This document shows, one piece after another, positions 40,093 to 49,546 of a stretch of 64,000 bases of DNA. Made by a program: the position numbers and the translations under genes. The notes beneath the pieces were generated by a model. The model saw nothing but the letters and a program-made list of their open reading frames with translations. It was not told the DNA's origin and did not search any database. The stretch lies in the NCBI RefSeq assembly GCF_001439845.1, contig NZ_JYLO01000005.1, positions 367,503 through 431,502 on the forward strand. Reading direction: 5' to 3'. The stretch's first letter is position 1, and each line of letters begins with the position of its first letter. Source of the DNA: Pseudomonas lactis. GTDB lineage: Bacteria; Pseudomonadota; Gammaproteobacteria; Pseudomonadales; Pseudomonadaceae.

Positions 40093-40860
40093 ATGTTGTG
40101 GCCAGGGACGCTGATCGGCGCCGGGGCTGGCTTTGCCATTGCCAGTATTCCGGGGGCTTTGTTGGGGGCATTGCTGGGGCAGGCGCTGGACCGCCGCCTG
40201 CAATTGCACAGTTGGGCGCAACTGCGTGAACGCCTGGGTGGGCGCCCGGCCTTGCGCAACGATGAACTGTTGTTTGTGCTGCTGGGGCGCTTGGCCAAGA
40301 GTAATGGCCGGGTAGTCGATGGGCATATCCAGCAAGCGCGCCAGGAAATGCGCGCACTGGACATGACTGAGCCGGCCCAGCGCCGCGCGATCAGCGCCTT
40401 CAACCGTGGCAAGTCCGGCAGCGACCGGGTGCGCAGTTACCTGCGGGTGCTCAAAACGCAGCCCCATGCGGCGGAAGGCGTGCTGCGCGCCTGTTGGCGC
40501 ATGGCGTGGGCGGACGGTCGGGCGGATGCTGCCGAGCGCGACCTGATCGACCAGTGGGGCAAGTGGTTGGGCTGGACGCCGCAACAGCTACAGGCATTGG
40601 CGAGCGATTACGCACCGGAGCGCAAGCCACTGGCCAATCGTGGCGGTGCCTATCAGGAGGCATTGCGTATTTTGGGGGTGACGGCAACCACTGAGCCTTC
40701 GGTGATCAAGCGCGCCTACCGCCGCCTGCTCAGCCGCCACCATCCGGACAAGATCGCCGGCACGGGTGCCAGCCCCGCGCAAGTACGTGAGGCGACCGAG
40801 CGAACCCGTGAATTGCATAACGCCTATGCGTTGATTCGTGAGCGTCGGGATTTTCGCTGA
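40093..40860 (+). CDS. djlA: Membrane-anchored DnaJ-like co-chaperone DjlA
   Basis: The 255-residue protein has an N-terminal Gly-rich membrane helix (GAGAGFAIASIPGALLGALL), a TerB-like helical domain about 50-170, and a C-terminal J domain with the HPD signature in RLLSRHHPDKIAG that stimulates DnaK. Domain order is that of DjlA, a type III J-protein at the inner membrane. It follows murU in the same transcript; a REPIN lies after it. Confidence 0.9.
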   Translation: MLWPGTLIGAGAGFAIASIPGALLGALLGQALDRRLQLHSWAQLRERLGGRPALRNDELLFVLLGRLAKSNGRVVDGHIQQARQEMRALDMTEPAQRRAISAFNRGKSGSDRVRSYLRVLKTQPHAAEGVLRACWRMAWADGRADAAERDLIDQWGKWLGWTPQQLQALASDYAPERKPLANRGGAYQEALRILGVTATTEPSVIKRAYRRLLSRHHPDKIAGTGASPAQVREATERTRELHNAYALIRERRDFR

Positions 40861-40884
40861 GGCCATCGCCACTCAACTCCATGT

Positions 40885-40984
40885 TGTAGGAGCGAGCTTG
40901 CTCGCGAAAAACTCCCAGGCGCCGCGTTTATTCAGCAAGCACGCATTATCGTTGACGTTTTTCGCGAGCAAGCTCGCTCCTACA
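40885..40984. repeat. REPIN between djlA and the DUF3530 gene
   Basis: Left arm TGTAGGAGCGAGCTTGCTCG starts at 40885 and the exact inverted arm CGAGCAAGCTCGCTCCTACA ends at 40984, separated by about 60 bp. Same subfamily as 24109-24188. It lies between convergent genes. Confidence 0.9.
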
Positions 40985-41014
40985 GAAGGCGATGTTGCCC
41001 CCGATAGCGGAGTG

Positions 41015-41989
41015 TCAGTCTGCGCCGCCCTGCGGGCTCAACCACCCGCGAACCCTGCGGTACAACTGCTCTTGCTGCGCCGCGCTATTACCGGGCAACG
41101 CCGTGAGCGACACCTGCTTATAGCCGTCATTCTTCGAGCGCTTGGCTGCCTGAAGTCGTTCCTGAGCGTTTTTGCGATCCTGAGCGCCCTCTTGATAGAA
41201 CACATCCGCCGTGGGCACCTTCAAGGCCGGCGCCAGTTGCTGCAGGTCCGGTTGGCGAGCCGCAGGCGTATTGCCGGCTACCATCACCAACCTCTGCACT
41301 TGAGAAGGTTGTTTCTCGCTCAGGTAGCGTGCCGCCCACCAGGCGCCGGTGCCATGGCCGAGCAACACCACGCTGCGGGCGTTTTGGGTCTGGGCGAAGG
41401 CGACGGCGGCGTCGATACGGTCGAAGATGCGCTTGGCGTCGGTCTTGTCCTGCTCATCCGCCCCTGGCACCACCGCCGGGTCAGTGCCTTCGGCCTCGGC
41501 ACTGGCGGCCTGTTCGACCGGCTTGGCTGCGGTGCTGCCTTCCTTGCTGCTGGTATCGACCGTCGCTGTCGGCGGTTCGATGACCCGTGGCGGCAGGGTG
41601 TCCACACTGACATCAGGCAGTGACAGGCTGAGGCTGCCCCAGGCGGCGTTCGGCAGCTTGCGCCGCAGAGGCGCGATGGCCTGCGGCCAGTCGGCGGTTT
41701 CCCCTGCACCTGGTATGAGGATCACCACACCCTCGGCTTCGGCGCTGTTGGCAGGTTTCCACAGCGCCAGGAACGAATCGCTACCCGCCTGCAATTGCTG
41801 TTGCTCCTGCTGCGGCACCTGGCGTTCGAGCGCATTGGCTTCTTGCTGGCTACGCTCGGGTAAGGGCTGGCGTTCAGCCGGCTTTTCGATGGCAGGCGAG
41901 GGCGCATCCTCGGCCTGGACAGGCAGTGCGCTGGTAAACAGAAGTGACAGGCACCATGCTGGCAGTGCCGAACGGTGAAGAAAAAGCAT
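41015..41989 (-). CDS. DUF3530 family predicted alpha/beta-hydrolase-like exported protein
   Basis: The 324-residue protein has a signal peptide (PAWCLSLLFTSALPVQAED) and low-complexity Gln/Glu/Ala-rich stretches at about 35-70 and 140-180. An alpha/beta-hydrolase-like core begins with GVVILIPGAGETADWP. The nucleophile-elbow position reads LLGHGTGAWWAARYL, so the usual Ser of GxSxG is Thr. I know of no defined function for the family. The gene stands alone, converging with djlA across a REPIN. Confidence 0.8.
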   Translation of the reverse strand: MLFLHRSALPAWCLSLLFTSALPVQAEDAPSPAIEKPAERQPLPERSQQEANALERQVPQQEQQQLQAGSDSFLALWKPANSAEAEGVVILIPGAGETADWPQAIAPLRRKLPNAAWGSLSLSLPDVSVDTLPPRVIEPPTATVDTSSKEGSTAAKPVEQAASAEAEGTDPAVVPGADEQDKTDAKRIFDRIDAAVAFAQTQNARSVVLLGHGTGAWWAARYLSEKQPSQVQRLVMVAGNTPAARQPDLQQLAPALKVPTADVFYQEGAQDRKNAQERLQAAKRSKNDGYKQVSLTALPGNSAAQQEQLYRRVRGWLSPQGGAD

Positions 41990-42202
41990 CGTTGATTCCC
42001 GGCCAGAAGTGATTCCAGCAGCCTAATGGGTTGGTCGGTATTTGTCAGGGGTATGAGGCGCGGTTCTCGTTACCAACAGGCTATCGGCGGTTTGTACGCC
42101 GCCTTGATGGGCGCGGCGCGACCATTCAACCAATGAATGGCAGACAACACGCCAGGGGCGGCTATTCTTGTGCCAGCCCATCATTCATAAGAGGCCGCGC
42201 AC

Positions 42203-43351
42203 ATGAGTACTTCCTCATTCAAGATCGCCCACAAACTGCTGACCGGCGCAGGTGCCATCGAACAACTGGCTGCCGAACTCACGCGCCTGGATGTGGATAA
42301 CCCGCTGATCGTCACCGACGCCGCGTTGGTCCAGTCCGGCACCGTGGCGCTGGCCCTGGAGCACCTGGGCGATCGAGCCTACGAAATTTTCGACCGCGTG
42401 CTACCCGACCCGGAAATTGCCATCGTCGAAGACTGCATGCGTGCTTACCGCGAAGGCGGGCATGACGGCCTGATCGGTGTGGGTGGCGGTAGTGCCATCG
42501 ACATCGCCAAGAGCGTGGCGGCCTATGCCGGTTATCACGGCGCGCTGGCGGACCTGTTCGGCGTTGATCAGGTGCCGCGCAAAGGCCCGCCGTTGATCGC
42601 CATCCCCACCACGGCCGGCACCGGCTCGGAGGTGACCAATGTGGCGATACTGTCCGACAAGGCGGCACAGCTGAAAAAAGGCATCGTCAGCGATTACTTG
42701 CTGCCCGATGTCGCGCTGATCAGCCCGCAAATGACCCTGACCTGCCCACGGGGTGTCACCGCCGCCAGTGGCGTGGACGCCTTGGTGCACGCCATCGAGT
42801 CCTACCTGTCGCTGAATGCCTCGCCGATTACCGATGCCCTGGCCATCGGTGCGATCAAACTGATTGCCAGCGCGCTGCCCAAGGCTTACGCCAACCCGGC
42901 GAACCTGCAGGCCCGTGACGACATGGCCACCGCCAGCCTGATGGCCGGCATGGCCTTTGGCAACGCGGGCGTCGGTGCCGTGCATGCGCTGGCGTACCCG
43001 TTGGGTGGGCGCTTCAACATTGCCCATGGCGTAAGCAACGCGCTGTTGTTGCCGTATGTGATGCACTGGAACAAGTTGGCCTGCGTCGAGCGCATGCAGG
43101 ACATTGCCCAGGCCATGGGCGTCAATATCGCCGGGCTGAGCGTGAATGACGCTGCCGACCAGGCGGTAGAGGCGATGACACGACTGTGTGCGGCAGTGGA
43201 GATCCCGTCCGGCCTGCGCAGTTTCGGCGTGCCCGAGGACGCCATCCCGGCCATGGCCAGTGAAGCCGCAGGTATTGAGCGCTTGATGCGCAACAACCCG
43301 CGCAGGCTCAGTGCCGCCGATATCGAAAAAATCTACCGGGCAGCTTACTAA
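42203..43351 (+). CDS. Iron-type (group III) alcohol dehydrogenase
   Basis: The 382-residue protein belongs to the Fe-dependent alcohol dehydrogenases. NAD(P) contact is made by GVGGGSAIDIAKSVA (about 93-107). Family signature ASGVDALVHAIESY (about 190-203) and HALAYPLGGRFNIAHGVSNA supply the Asp/His ligands for the metal. Substrate cannot be told from sequence; candidates include simple alcohols, lactaldehyde or 4-hydroxybutyrate. It is monocistronic, 84 bp before rpe. Confidence 0.87.
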   Translation: MSTSSFKIAHKLLTGAGAIEQLAAELTRLDVDNPLIVTDAALVQSGTVALALEHLGDRAYEIFDRVLPDPEIAIVEDCMRAYREGGHDGLIGVGGGSAIDIAKSVAAYAGYHGALADLFGVDQVPRKGPPLIAIPTTAGTGSEVTNVAILSDKAAQLKKGIVSDYLLPDVALISPQMTLTCPRGVTAASGVDALVHAIESYLSLNASPITDALAIGAIKLIASALPKAYANPANLQARDDMATASLMAGMAFGNAGVGAVHALAYPLGGRFNIAHGVSNALLLPYVMHWNKLACVERMQDIAQAMGVNIAGLSVNDAADQAVEAMTRLCAAVEIPSGLRSFGVPEDAIPAMASEAAGIERLMRNNPRRLSAADIEKIYRAAY

Positions 43352-43435
43352 CCGTTGAGATAGGTCACGGTGCGCGCAGCAAAGCATGAGGTATACAATG
43401 CGCGCCATCGTGATTTAGCTCAAAAAAGGTGCGTC

Positions 43436-44110
43436 ATGCAGCCCTTCGTCATTGTTCCATCGATTCTCTCTGCCGACTTCGCCCGCCTGGGTGAGGAAGT
43501 GGACAAGGTGTTGGCCGCCGGTGCCGACTTCGTGCACTTCGATGTCATGGACAACCACTACGTACCCAACCTGACCATCGGCCCGATGGTGTGCGCCGCA
43601 TTGCGCAAGTACGGCATCACCGCGCCGATTGATGCGCACCTGATGGTCAGCCCCGTGGACCGTATCGTCGGTGACTTCATCGAGGCGGGTGCGACTTACA
43701 TCACCTTCCACCCAGAAGCCACATTGCACGTTGACCGCACCTTGCAACTGATCCGCGAAGGCGGCTGCAAGGCAGGCCTGGTATTCAACCCGGCCACGCC
43801 GCTGAGCGTGCTTGAGTACGTGATGGACAAGGTCGACATGGTCTTGCTGATGAGCGTCAACCCTGGCTTCGGCGGGCAGAAGTTCATCCCTGGCACCTTG
43901 AACAAGCTGCGTGAGGCCCGTGCGCTGATCGATGCGTCGGGGCGTGACATCCGCCTGGAGATCGACGGCGGGGTCAACGTCAACAATATCCGTGAGATCG
44001 CCGCAGCGGGTGCCGATACTTTCGTGGCCGGCTCGGCGATCTTCAACGCCCCGGACTACCAGGCCGTCATCGACAAGATGCGTGCCGAACTGGCGCTGGC
44101 GCGTCCATGA
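43436..44110 (+). CDS. rpe: Ribulose-phosphate 3-epimerase
   Basis: Rpe interconverts ribulose-5-P and xylulose-5-P. ATG 43436 ([20 protein letters not shown]) gives 224 residues, the usual length; an open stretch upstream to 43370 is not used. TIM-barrel motifs include [37 protein letters not shown] and EIDGGVN. It overlaps gph by 4 bp, forming rpe-gph-trpE. Confidence 0.97.
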   Translation: MQPFVIVPSILSADFARLGEEVDKVLAAGADFVHFDVMDNHYVPNLTIGPMVCAALRKYGITAPIDAHLMVSPVDRIVGDFIEAGATYITFHPEATLHVDRTLQLIREGGCKAGLVFNPATPLSVLEYVMDKVDMVLLMSVNPGFGGQKFIPGTLNKLREARALIDASGRDIRLEIDGGVNVNNIREIAAAGADTFVAGSAIFNAPDYQAVIDKMRAELALARP

Positions 44111-44925
44111 GCGGTTTTGAGCAGTTGTTCCCCGGCAAATTGCCACGGCTGGTGATGTTCGATCTGGACGGTACCTTGATCGACTCGGTACCCGACCTGG
44201 CGGCCGCAGTGGACCAGATGCTGCTCAAACTGGGGCGCAAGCCGGCGGGGATCGAGTCGGTGCGCGAATGGGTTGGCAATGGCGCGCCGATGTTGGTGCG
44301 CCGGGCCTTGGCCAACGACATCGATGCCACGGGCGTGGATGAGGTTGAGGCGGAACATGCCTTGGAGCTGTTCAATGCCGCTTATGAAAGCAGCCACGAA
44401 CTGACCGTGGTTTACCCCGGCGTGCGCGACACCCTCAAGTGGTTGAGCAAGCAGGGCGTGGAAATGGCCCTGATCACCAACAAGCCGGAGCGCTTTGTCG
44501 CGCCGTTGTTGGACCAGATGAAAATCGGTCGCTACTTCCGCTGGATCATCGGCGGCGATACCTTGCCGCAGAAAAAGCCAGACCCGGCGGCCCTGTTTTT
44601 CGTGATGAAAATGGCCAATATCCCGGCGTCTCAATCGCTGTTTGTCGGCGATTCGCGCAGTGATGTGCTGGCGGCGAAAGCGGCGGGCGTGCAGTGCGTG
44701 GCCTTGAGTTATGGTTACAACCATGGCCGGCCGATTGCGGAAGAGTCCCCCGCGCTGGTCATTGATGACCTGCGACTGCTAATCCCCGGTTGCTTGGGCG
44801 CTGGCGCTGAGATAACGTTGCCCGACATTGATTCGTCCCCTTCTGGAAATTCCATCGTGGTGGTCACTCGCAAACTCTGGATGAAAGTCATCAAGGCCCT
44901 GGCCCGCTGGCGTTGGCGCGCCTGA
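44107..44925 (+). CDS. gph: Phosphoglycolate phosphatase
   Basis: Gph removes phosphate from 2-phosphoglycolate produced in DNA repair. The 272-residue HAD-family protein has motif [11 protein letters not shown] (about 18-27), motif [10 protein letters not shown], the motif III lysine in QKKPDP, and motif [10 protein letters not shown]. The HAD core ends near residue 225; the following ~45 residues lack HAD motifs and finish with RWRWRA. Those last 22 codons double as a plausible Trp leader for trpE in the same frame, so the C-terminal tail may exist for regulation rather than enzyme function. Confidence 0.94.
   Translation: MSGFEQLFPGKLPRLVMFDLDGTLIDSVPDLAAAVDQMLLKLGRKPAGIESVREWVGNGAPMLVRRALANDIDATGVDEVEAEHALELFNAAYESSHELTVVYPGVRDTLKWLSKQGVEMALITNKPERFVAPLLDQMKIGRYFRWIIGGDTLPQKKPDPAALFFVMKMANIPASQSLFVGDSRSDVLAAKAAGVQCVALSYGYNHGRPIAEESPALVIDDLRLLIPGCLGAGAEITLPDIDSSPSGNSIVVVTRKLWMKVIKALARWRWRA
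44790..44818 (+). promoter_or_regulatory. Possible trpE promoter inside gph
   Basis: TTGCTT (44790-44795), a 17-bp spacer and TAACGT (44813-44818). The arrangement parallels TTGCAC-N17-TACTGT before the trpGDC leader. The -10 match is weak; assignment rests on the parallel. Confidence 0.4.
44857..44925 (+). CDS. Putative trpE leader peptide, nested in frame in the 3' end of gph
   Basis: Starting at GTG 44857, a 22-residue peptide would end [12 protein letters not shown], with Trp codons TGG at positions 8, 18 and 20; ATG 44881 is an alternative start giving 14 residues. It aligns over its whole length with the trpGDC leader peptide at 48707-48775, sharing the KL-x-M-[KR]-V core and identical RWRWRA end. 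Ribosome stalling at the Trp codons when charged tRNA-Trp is scarce would alter folding of the following RNA before trpE. Trp-dependent attenuation of both trpE and trpGDC is known in P. putida; initiation inside gph is inferred. Confidence 0.65.
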   Translation: MVVTRKLWMKVIKALARWRWRA

Positions 44926-44934
44926 CTGATCCTG

Positions 44935-44948
44935 GCCGCGAGTGCGGC
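44935..44948 (+). promoter_or_regulatory. Candidate attenuator hairpin before trpE
   Basis: GCCGC-GAGT-GCGGC, a 5-bp perfect stem 9 bp after the leader/gph stop. It is followed only by a short GTTTG, so it is not a textbook terminator. Confidence 0.5.
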
Positions 44949-44994
44949 ACGTTTGCCTACCTGACTGTTTGACCCTCACACCACGAGGCACCTC

Positions 44995-46476
44995 ATGACC
45001 CGCGAAGAATTCCTGCGTTTGGCCGCTGCCGGCTATAACCGTATCCCCATGGCTTGCGAAACCCTGGCCGACTTCGATACGCCGCTGTCGATCTACCTGA
45101 AGCTGGCCGACGAGCCCAACTCTTACCTGCTCGAGTCGGTACAGGGCGGTGAGAAGTGGGGCCGTTACTCGATCATTGGCCTGCCATGCCGCACGGTGCT
45201 GCGGGTACACGACCATCATGTGAGCATCACCCATGACGGCGTGGAGATCGAAAGCCATGACGTAGAAGACCCGCTGGCCTTTGTCGAAACCTTCAAGGCG
45301 CGCTACAACGTGCCGACCATTGCTGGCCTGCCGCGCTTCAACGGCGGCCTGGTGGGGTACTTCGGCTATGACTGCGTGCGCTATGTGGAAAAGCGCCTGG
45401 GCAAATGCCCGAACCCAGACCCGCTGGGCGTGCCGGACATTTTGCTGATGGTGTCCGACGCGGTGGTGGTGTTCGACAACCTCGCCGGCAAGATGCATGC
45501 GATTGTCCTCGCCGACCCTGCCCAGGCTGATGCCTTCGAACAAGGCCAGGCCAACCTGGAAGCGCTGCTGGAAAAGCTTCGCCAGCCGATCACCCCGCGT
45601 CGCGGCCTGGACCTCAGCCGCCCACCCGCGGCCGACCCGGTGTTCCGCTCAAGCTTTACCCAGGATGACTACGAGCGCGCCGTCGATACCATCAAGGAAT
45701 ACATCCTCGCCGGTGACTGCATGCAAGTGGTGCCGTCGCAACGCATGTCCATCGACTTCAAGGCGGCGCCGATTGACCTGTACCGCGCACTGCGTTGCTT
45801 CAACCCGACGCCCTATATGTACTTCTTCAACTTCGGCGACTTCCACGTCGTGGGCAGTTCGCCGGAAGTGCTGGTGCGGGTTGAAGACAACCTGATCACC
45901 GTGCGCCCGATTGCCGGTACGCGCCCCCGTGGTGCGACCGAAGAAGCAGACGTAGCGCTGGAAGAAGACCTGCTCAGCGACGAAAAGGAAATCGCCGAAC
46001 ACCTGATGCTGATCGACTTGGGGCGCAACGACACTGGGCGTGTCTCGGAAATCGGCTCGGTGAAACTGACTGAGAAGATGGTCATCGAGCGGTATTCCAA
46101 TGTGATGCATATCGTGTCCAACGTCACCGGCGAGCTGAAGGCCGGGCTGACGGCGATGGACGCCCTGCGGGCGATTTTGCCGGCGGGCACCTTGTCGGGG
46201 GCGCCGAAGATCCGTGCGATGGAAATCATCGACGAACTGGAGCCGGTCAAGCGCGGTGTCTATGGCGGCGCCGTCGGGTATTTTGCCTGGAACGGCAATA
46301 TGGACACCGCCATTGCGATCCGTACGGCGGTGATCAAGAACGGCGAACTGCATGTGCAGGCCGGTGGTGGGATTGTGGCGGACTCGGTGCCGGCCCTTGA
46401 GTGGGAAGAAACCCTGAACAAGCGTCGGGCGATGTTCCGTGCCGTGGCACTGGCAGAGCAAACCCCACAAGACTAA
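44995..46476 (+). CDS. trpE: Anthranilate synthase component I
   Basis: TrpE aminates chorismate to anthranilate using ammonia from TrpG. The 493-residue protein has the N-terminal Trp-binding region with the [15 protein letters not shown] segment (Ser of the LLES motif takes part in feedback inhibition) and a C-terminal chorismate-binding domain with [21 protein letters not shown] and [12 protein letters not shown]. It is preceded by the Trp-rich leader at the gph end and followed by a REPIN. Confidence 0.97.
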   Translation: MTREEFLRLAAAGYNRIPMACETLADFDTPLSIYLKLADEPNSYLLESVQGGEKWGRYSIIGLPCRTVLRVHDHHVSITHDGVEIESHDVEDPLAFVETFKARYNVPTIAGLPRFNGGLVGYFGYDCVRYVEKRLGKCPNPDPLGVPDILLMVSDAVVVFDNLAGKMHAIVLADPAQADAFEQGQANLEALLEKLRQPITPRRGLDLSRPPAADPVFRSSFTQDDYERAVDTIKEYILAGDCMQVVPSQRMSIDFKAAPIDLYRALRCFNPTPYMYFFNFGDFHVVGSSPEVLVRVEDNLITVRPIAGTRPRGATEEADVALEEDLLSDEKEIAEHLMLIDLGRNDTGRVSEIGSVKLTEKMVIERYSNVMHIVSNVTGELKAGLTAMDALRAILPAGTLSGAPKIRAMEIIDELEPVKRGVYGGAVGYFAWNGNMDTAIAIRTAVIKNGELHVQAGGGIVADSVPALEWEETLNKRRAMFRAVALAEQTPQD

Positions 46477-46489
46477 AGCTGGAATAAAA

Positions 46490-46582
46490 AATGTGGGAGC
46501 GGGCTTGCTCGCGAATACAGAGTGTCAGTCGATGCATGTGTGACTGATACACCGTATTCGCGAGCAAGCCCGCTCCCACATT
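46490..46582. repeat. REPIN between trpE and estA
   Basis: A perfect 29-bp inverted repeat: left arm AATGTGGGAGCGGGCTTGCT from 46490, right arm ending AGCAAGCCCGCTCCCACATT at 46582. The centre holds a second, shorter dyad (TGTCAGTC / GACTGATACA). This is the TGTGGGAGCGGGC subtype. Confidence 0.92.
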
Positions 46583-46608
46583 AGCTTTTCACCGGTCTTG
46601 GGATTTGT

Positions 46609-48531
46609 TTAGAAATCCAGACTGACCCCGACATTCACCCCTTGCTGGGTCAAATTGTCGTCCTTCCTCAGGTTATACGCCGCCCGCAACGCCAGGTCCT
46701 GAGTCAGCTTGTGGCTGACACCCAGGCTCAAACGGTCAGAGTTGCTGCGAGGCGTATACCCGTCCAGCTTGAAGTCGATTCCCTGCACGCTGTTGAGCGA
46801 AATGTTCACCTTCTGGGTGTCATTTTCAAACTCATGCTCGTGGGCCACTTCGCCAAAAACTTGAGTTTGTGGCGTGATGCGGTAGTTGCCTTGCAGGCCG
46901 ATGCCCAGGCGCTTGGAGTCGCGTTGTTGATCATCAAAGGTCAGGGCGGTGGAGCGGCTGCTTTTCTCAGAGTAGCCATTGACTTCAACCCGCGCGTAGT
47001 CGGCGCTGATGAAGGGCGACAGGTGCCAGTCGCTGCCCGGTGCGGCGATGTCATACCCCACGCGGCCGCTCAGGGCCCAGAGCCAACCATCGGTATCACC
47101 TTTCTCCGAACCTTCGCTGACGCCCAGGGCGAACTTGCGCTTGAGGCTGTCGAAGTCCAGCTTGCCGCCGGTCAATGCAGCATCGGCCCACCAGTGATTT
47201 TGCTGGTACTGAGCGAAAGCCGTGCCCATATAGCTGTTGAGCTTGTAGTCCGAATCATTGGCACCGGCTTCGAGTGTCTGCCGATACAGGCCGGCGGCAA
47301 CGCCCGCGCGCCAGTTTTCATTGAGCCGGTAGCTGCCACCGATATTCAGGTTATAGCCGCTGCCGTCGCCACTGGCCGAGCTGCTTTGATCATCGAAATC
47401 CAGGCGTTGGCCGCCACCGGCGACTATGGCGCGCCATTGGCCGACGGCTTGCCAACTGCCGTTGTCTGCTTGCCATTGGTTGCGCAGCTCGTCTTGGTGG
47501 GCGCGCAAGGTGCCTTGGGCCATTTCCGGCAGCAAGGTCAGCTCCCACGGCGCGGCGAGTAGCGAATAGGCGTAGTCGGCAATCAAGCGTTGCCCGGCCA
47601 CGGTAGGGTGGACCGAGTCGTTGTAGATCAATTGGGTCGGGTCCGGGTTGGTGCCACCGATGCCGTAGGTAGGGTTGGCGGTGCAACTGTTACCGCTGAA
47701 GCAGGTGCCCGTCAGGTTCTGCCCGGTGGCGAGGCCGAAGCGGGCCGGATCGGCGAAAGCCTCGTTCAACAACAGCGGGATGTTCAGCGGGATAACCTGC
47801 GCATCCACTTGTGACAGGCGCTGTACCAGGGACTGGTTGAAAATATTACTCAGGGCCGAAGTCGCTGCTTGCTGTGGGGTGCCATTGATGGCCGGCGTCA
47901 GCCCCAGGTCGGGTAGCATCCAGACCATGATGTAGCGCGCGCCGGCTTGTTGCAGGGCCTGGGCGCTGTCCGCCAGCCTGCCTCCGGCGGCGACCGCTTG
48001 AGCGGGGCTGAGGACCCGGCCCTGCAGGAAGTCATTGCCGCCCCCGGAAAGAAAGTAAAGCGCGTTCGGGTCGGCTCTCCCACCATTAGCCGGCAGATAG
48101 CCCTGCCGGCTGCGCAATACAGTTCCGCCCCCGGGGTTGCCTGGGGGAATCGCAGCATTGGAGACTGAGGTAATGGAGTCGAGGATATTGTCGGTGCGGT
48201 AGCCACCCACTGCCCAGTTGTTTCCGTCTGGCAAACCCTGGGCTGCGCGAACCGGTGAGGTGGAGGCATTCAGGTCGTTGGGCGCGACGCCCAGTTTTGC
48301 GCCCAGCAGGGTCGAGGAGACCAGGCCATATTCACCCTGGAAGTTCGCCCCGGTTCGGTTGGTAAAACGTAATGTGGCGCCGGCCGAACCGTCGGGAAAC
48401 TGGCCCGCATCCGCCAGGCTGTCACCGAAAACCACCATGGTTGAATAAGGTGACGGGGCTGCGAACGCCTGGGCGCAGGCCAATGACAGGAGGCAGCCGG
48501 CAAGGGGCGCGTAAAACGCTGGTCTGAGCAT
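46609..48531 (-). CDS. estA: GDSL esterase autotransporter EstA
   Basis: EstA is an outer-membrane-anchored esterase that affects rhamnolipid production, motility and biofilm in P. aeruginosa. ATG 48531 has GGAA 6 bp upstream and gives 640 residues. A signal peptide ends near residue 24 (QAFA). The catalytic Ser is S38 in [11 protein letters not shown], and [13 protein letters not shown] carries the Asp-x-x-His. The passenger runs to about 360, followed by an autotransporter beta-barrel ending in the aromatic NVGVSLDF. It lies alone between trpE and trpGDC on the opposite strand. Confidence 0.94.
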   Translation of the reverse strand: MLRPAFYAPLAGCLLSLACAQAFAAPSPYSTMVVFGDSLADAGQFPDGSAGATLRFTNRTGANFQGEYGLVSSTLLGAKLGVAPNDLNASTSPVRAAQGLPDGNNWAVGGYRTDNILDSITSVSNAAIPPGNPGGGTVLRSRQGYLPANGGRADPNALYFLSGGGNDFLQGRVLSPAQAVAAGGRLADSAQALQQAGARYIMVWMLPDLGLTPAINGTPQQAATSALSNIFNQSLVQRLSQVDAQVIPLNIPLLLNEAFADPARFGLATGQNLTGTCFSGNSCTANPTYGIGGTNPDPTQLIYNDSVHPTVAGQRLIADYAYSLLAAPWELTLLPEMAQGTLRAHQDELRNQWQADNGSWQAVGQWRAIVAGGGQRLDFDDQSSSASGDGSGYNLNIGGSYRLNENWRAGVAAGLYRQTLEAGANDSDYKLNSYMGTAFAQYQQNHWWADAALTGGKLDFDSLKRKFALGVSEGSEKGDTDGWLWALSGRVGYDIAAPGSDWHLSPFISADYARVEVNGYSEKSSRSTALTFDDQQRDSKRLGIGLQGNYRITPQTQVFGEVAHEHEFENDTQKVNISLNSVQGIDFKLDGYTPRSNSDRLSLGVSHKLTQDLALRAAYNLRKDDNLTQQGVNVGVSLDF

Positions 48532-48649
48532 GCAAGATTCCATTCGGTTGTTTTTATGTTGGAGGTGAAACACTAGCAAAATTTTTGGCATTTTTTGTAA
48601 GGAAAACCGGAATCCGCCTACGTTGCGCCCCCGTATTTGCGGCTCCATA

Positions 48650-48678
48650 TTGCACCGCTGGCGAGCCTACGTTACTGT
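48650..48678 (+). promoter_or_regulatory. Probable trpGDC promoter
   Basis: TTGCAC (48650-48655), 17-bp spacer, TACTGT (48673-48678). Transcription would start near 48685, just before the leader peptide. Located within the 412-bp estA-trpG gap. Confidence 0.55.
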
Positions 48679-48706
48679 GCCTGAACGTATGAATGAGACC
48701 CTCCCC

Positions 48707-48775
48707 GTGTTGATCATCAGCAAACTCTTGATGCGAGTAGTCAAGGCACACGCCCGTTGGCGTTGGCGCGCCTGA
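48707..48775 (+). CDS. trpGDC operon leader peptide (Trp-rich)
   Basis: A 22-residue peptide from GTG 48707 to TGA 48773-48775, or 28 residues from ATG 48689. It ends VVKAHARWRWRA with Trp codons at the third- and fifth-last positions. No other conserved frame occupies this gap. Strong similarity to the gph 3' end before trpE marks both as related attenuation leaders. Neither start has a good Shine-Dalgarno sequence; GTG is preferred from the alignment and from the likely transcription start. Confidence 0.8.
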   Translation: MLIISKLLMRVVKAHARWRWRA

Positions 48776-48787
48776 CATTTTTCTCTG

Positions 48788-48862
48788 CCGGCCTGGCCGG
48801 ACCTGTACCGATTTGCCTTCTTCACCCGTTGTCTGACGCCCCTTGCCAACTCCCCCTGGCAA
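48788..48862 (+). promoter_or_regulatory. trpGDC leader RNA hairpins
   Basis: CCGGC-CTG-GCCGG (48788-48800) and TTGCCA-N8-TGGCAA (48843-48862) lie between leader peptide and trpG. A further TGGCA at 48877-48881 could compete for the same TGCCA, giving alternative folds. No run of T follows, so the termination mechanism is not obvious. Confidence 0.5.
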
Positions 48863-48943
48863 CCGGAACGTGCGTCTGGCAGCGGGTCACGCTCTTGGAA
48901 GGTGGTCATTTGAAATCAGTGAATTCAAGAGGTTTGAACCCAC

Positions 48944-49537
48944 ATGTTGCTGATGATTGATAACTACGACTCCTTTACCTACAACGTTGTGCAGTACCTG
49001 GGCGAACTGGGTGCCGAGGTCAGGGTGGTGCGCAACGATGAACTTACTGTTGCCGAAATCGCCGCGTTGAACCCCGAGCGCATCGTCGTCTCACCTGGCC
49101 CATGCACGCCGACCGAGGCGGGTATCTCTCTGGAAGCCATCCAGTATTTCGCCGGCAAGCTGCCGATCCTGGGCGTCTGCCTGGGCCATCAGTCCATCGG
49201 ACAGGCGTTTGGCGGTGATGTGGTGCGCGCGCGCGAGGTCATGCACGGCAAGACCAGCCCGGTGTTCCATCGCGACCTGGGTGTGTTCCAAGGCCTGAAC
49301 CTGCCGGTGACCGTGACCCGTTACCACTCACTGGTGGTCAAGCGTGAAACCTTGCCCGAATGCCTGGAGCTGACCGCCTGGACCCAACTGGAAGACGGCT
49401 CGGTCGACGAGATCATGGGCCTGCGTCACAAGACACTGAACATCGAAGGGGTGCAATTTCACCCTGAGTCAATCCTGACCGAGCAGGGCTACGAGCTGTT
49501 CGCCAACTTTCTCAAGCAGAGCGGCGGCACGCGCTAA
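48944..49537 (+). CDS. trpG: Anthranilate synthase component II (glutamine amidotransferase)
   Basis: TrpG supplies ammonia to TrpE. The 197-residue class I amidotransferase begins [20 protein letters not shown]. The nucleophile Cys is in [15 protein letters not shown] (near 79), and the His-Glu pair in [10 protein letters not shown] (near 170). It heads trpGDC and lies 9 bp before trpD. Confidence 0.97.
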   Translation: MLLMIDNYDSFTYNVVQYLGELGAEVRVVRNDELTVAEIAALNPERIVVSPGPCTPTEAGISLEAIQYFAGKLPILGVCLGHQSIGQAFGGDVVRAREVMHGKTSPVFHRDLGVFQGLNLPVTVTRYHSLVVKRETLPECLELTAWTQLEDGSVDEIMGLRHKTLNIEGVQFHPESILTEQGYELFANFLKQSGGTR

Positions 49538-49546
49538 GGACTTTTC

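Noticed and set aside
44926..44994. Classical intrinsic terminator before trpE
   Set aside because: The GCCGC-GAGT-GCGGC hairpin lacks a T run, so it is listed only as a candidate attenuator.
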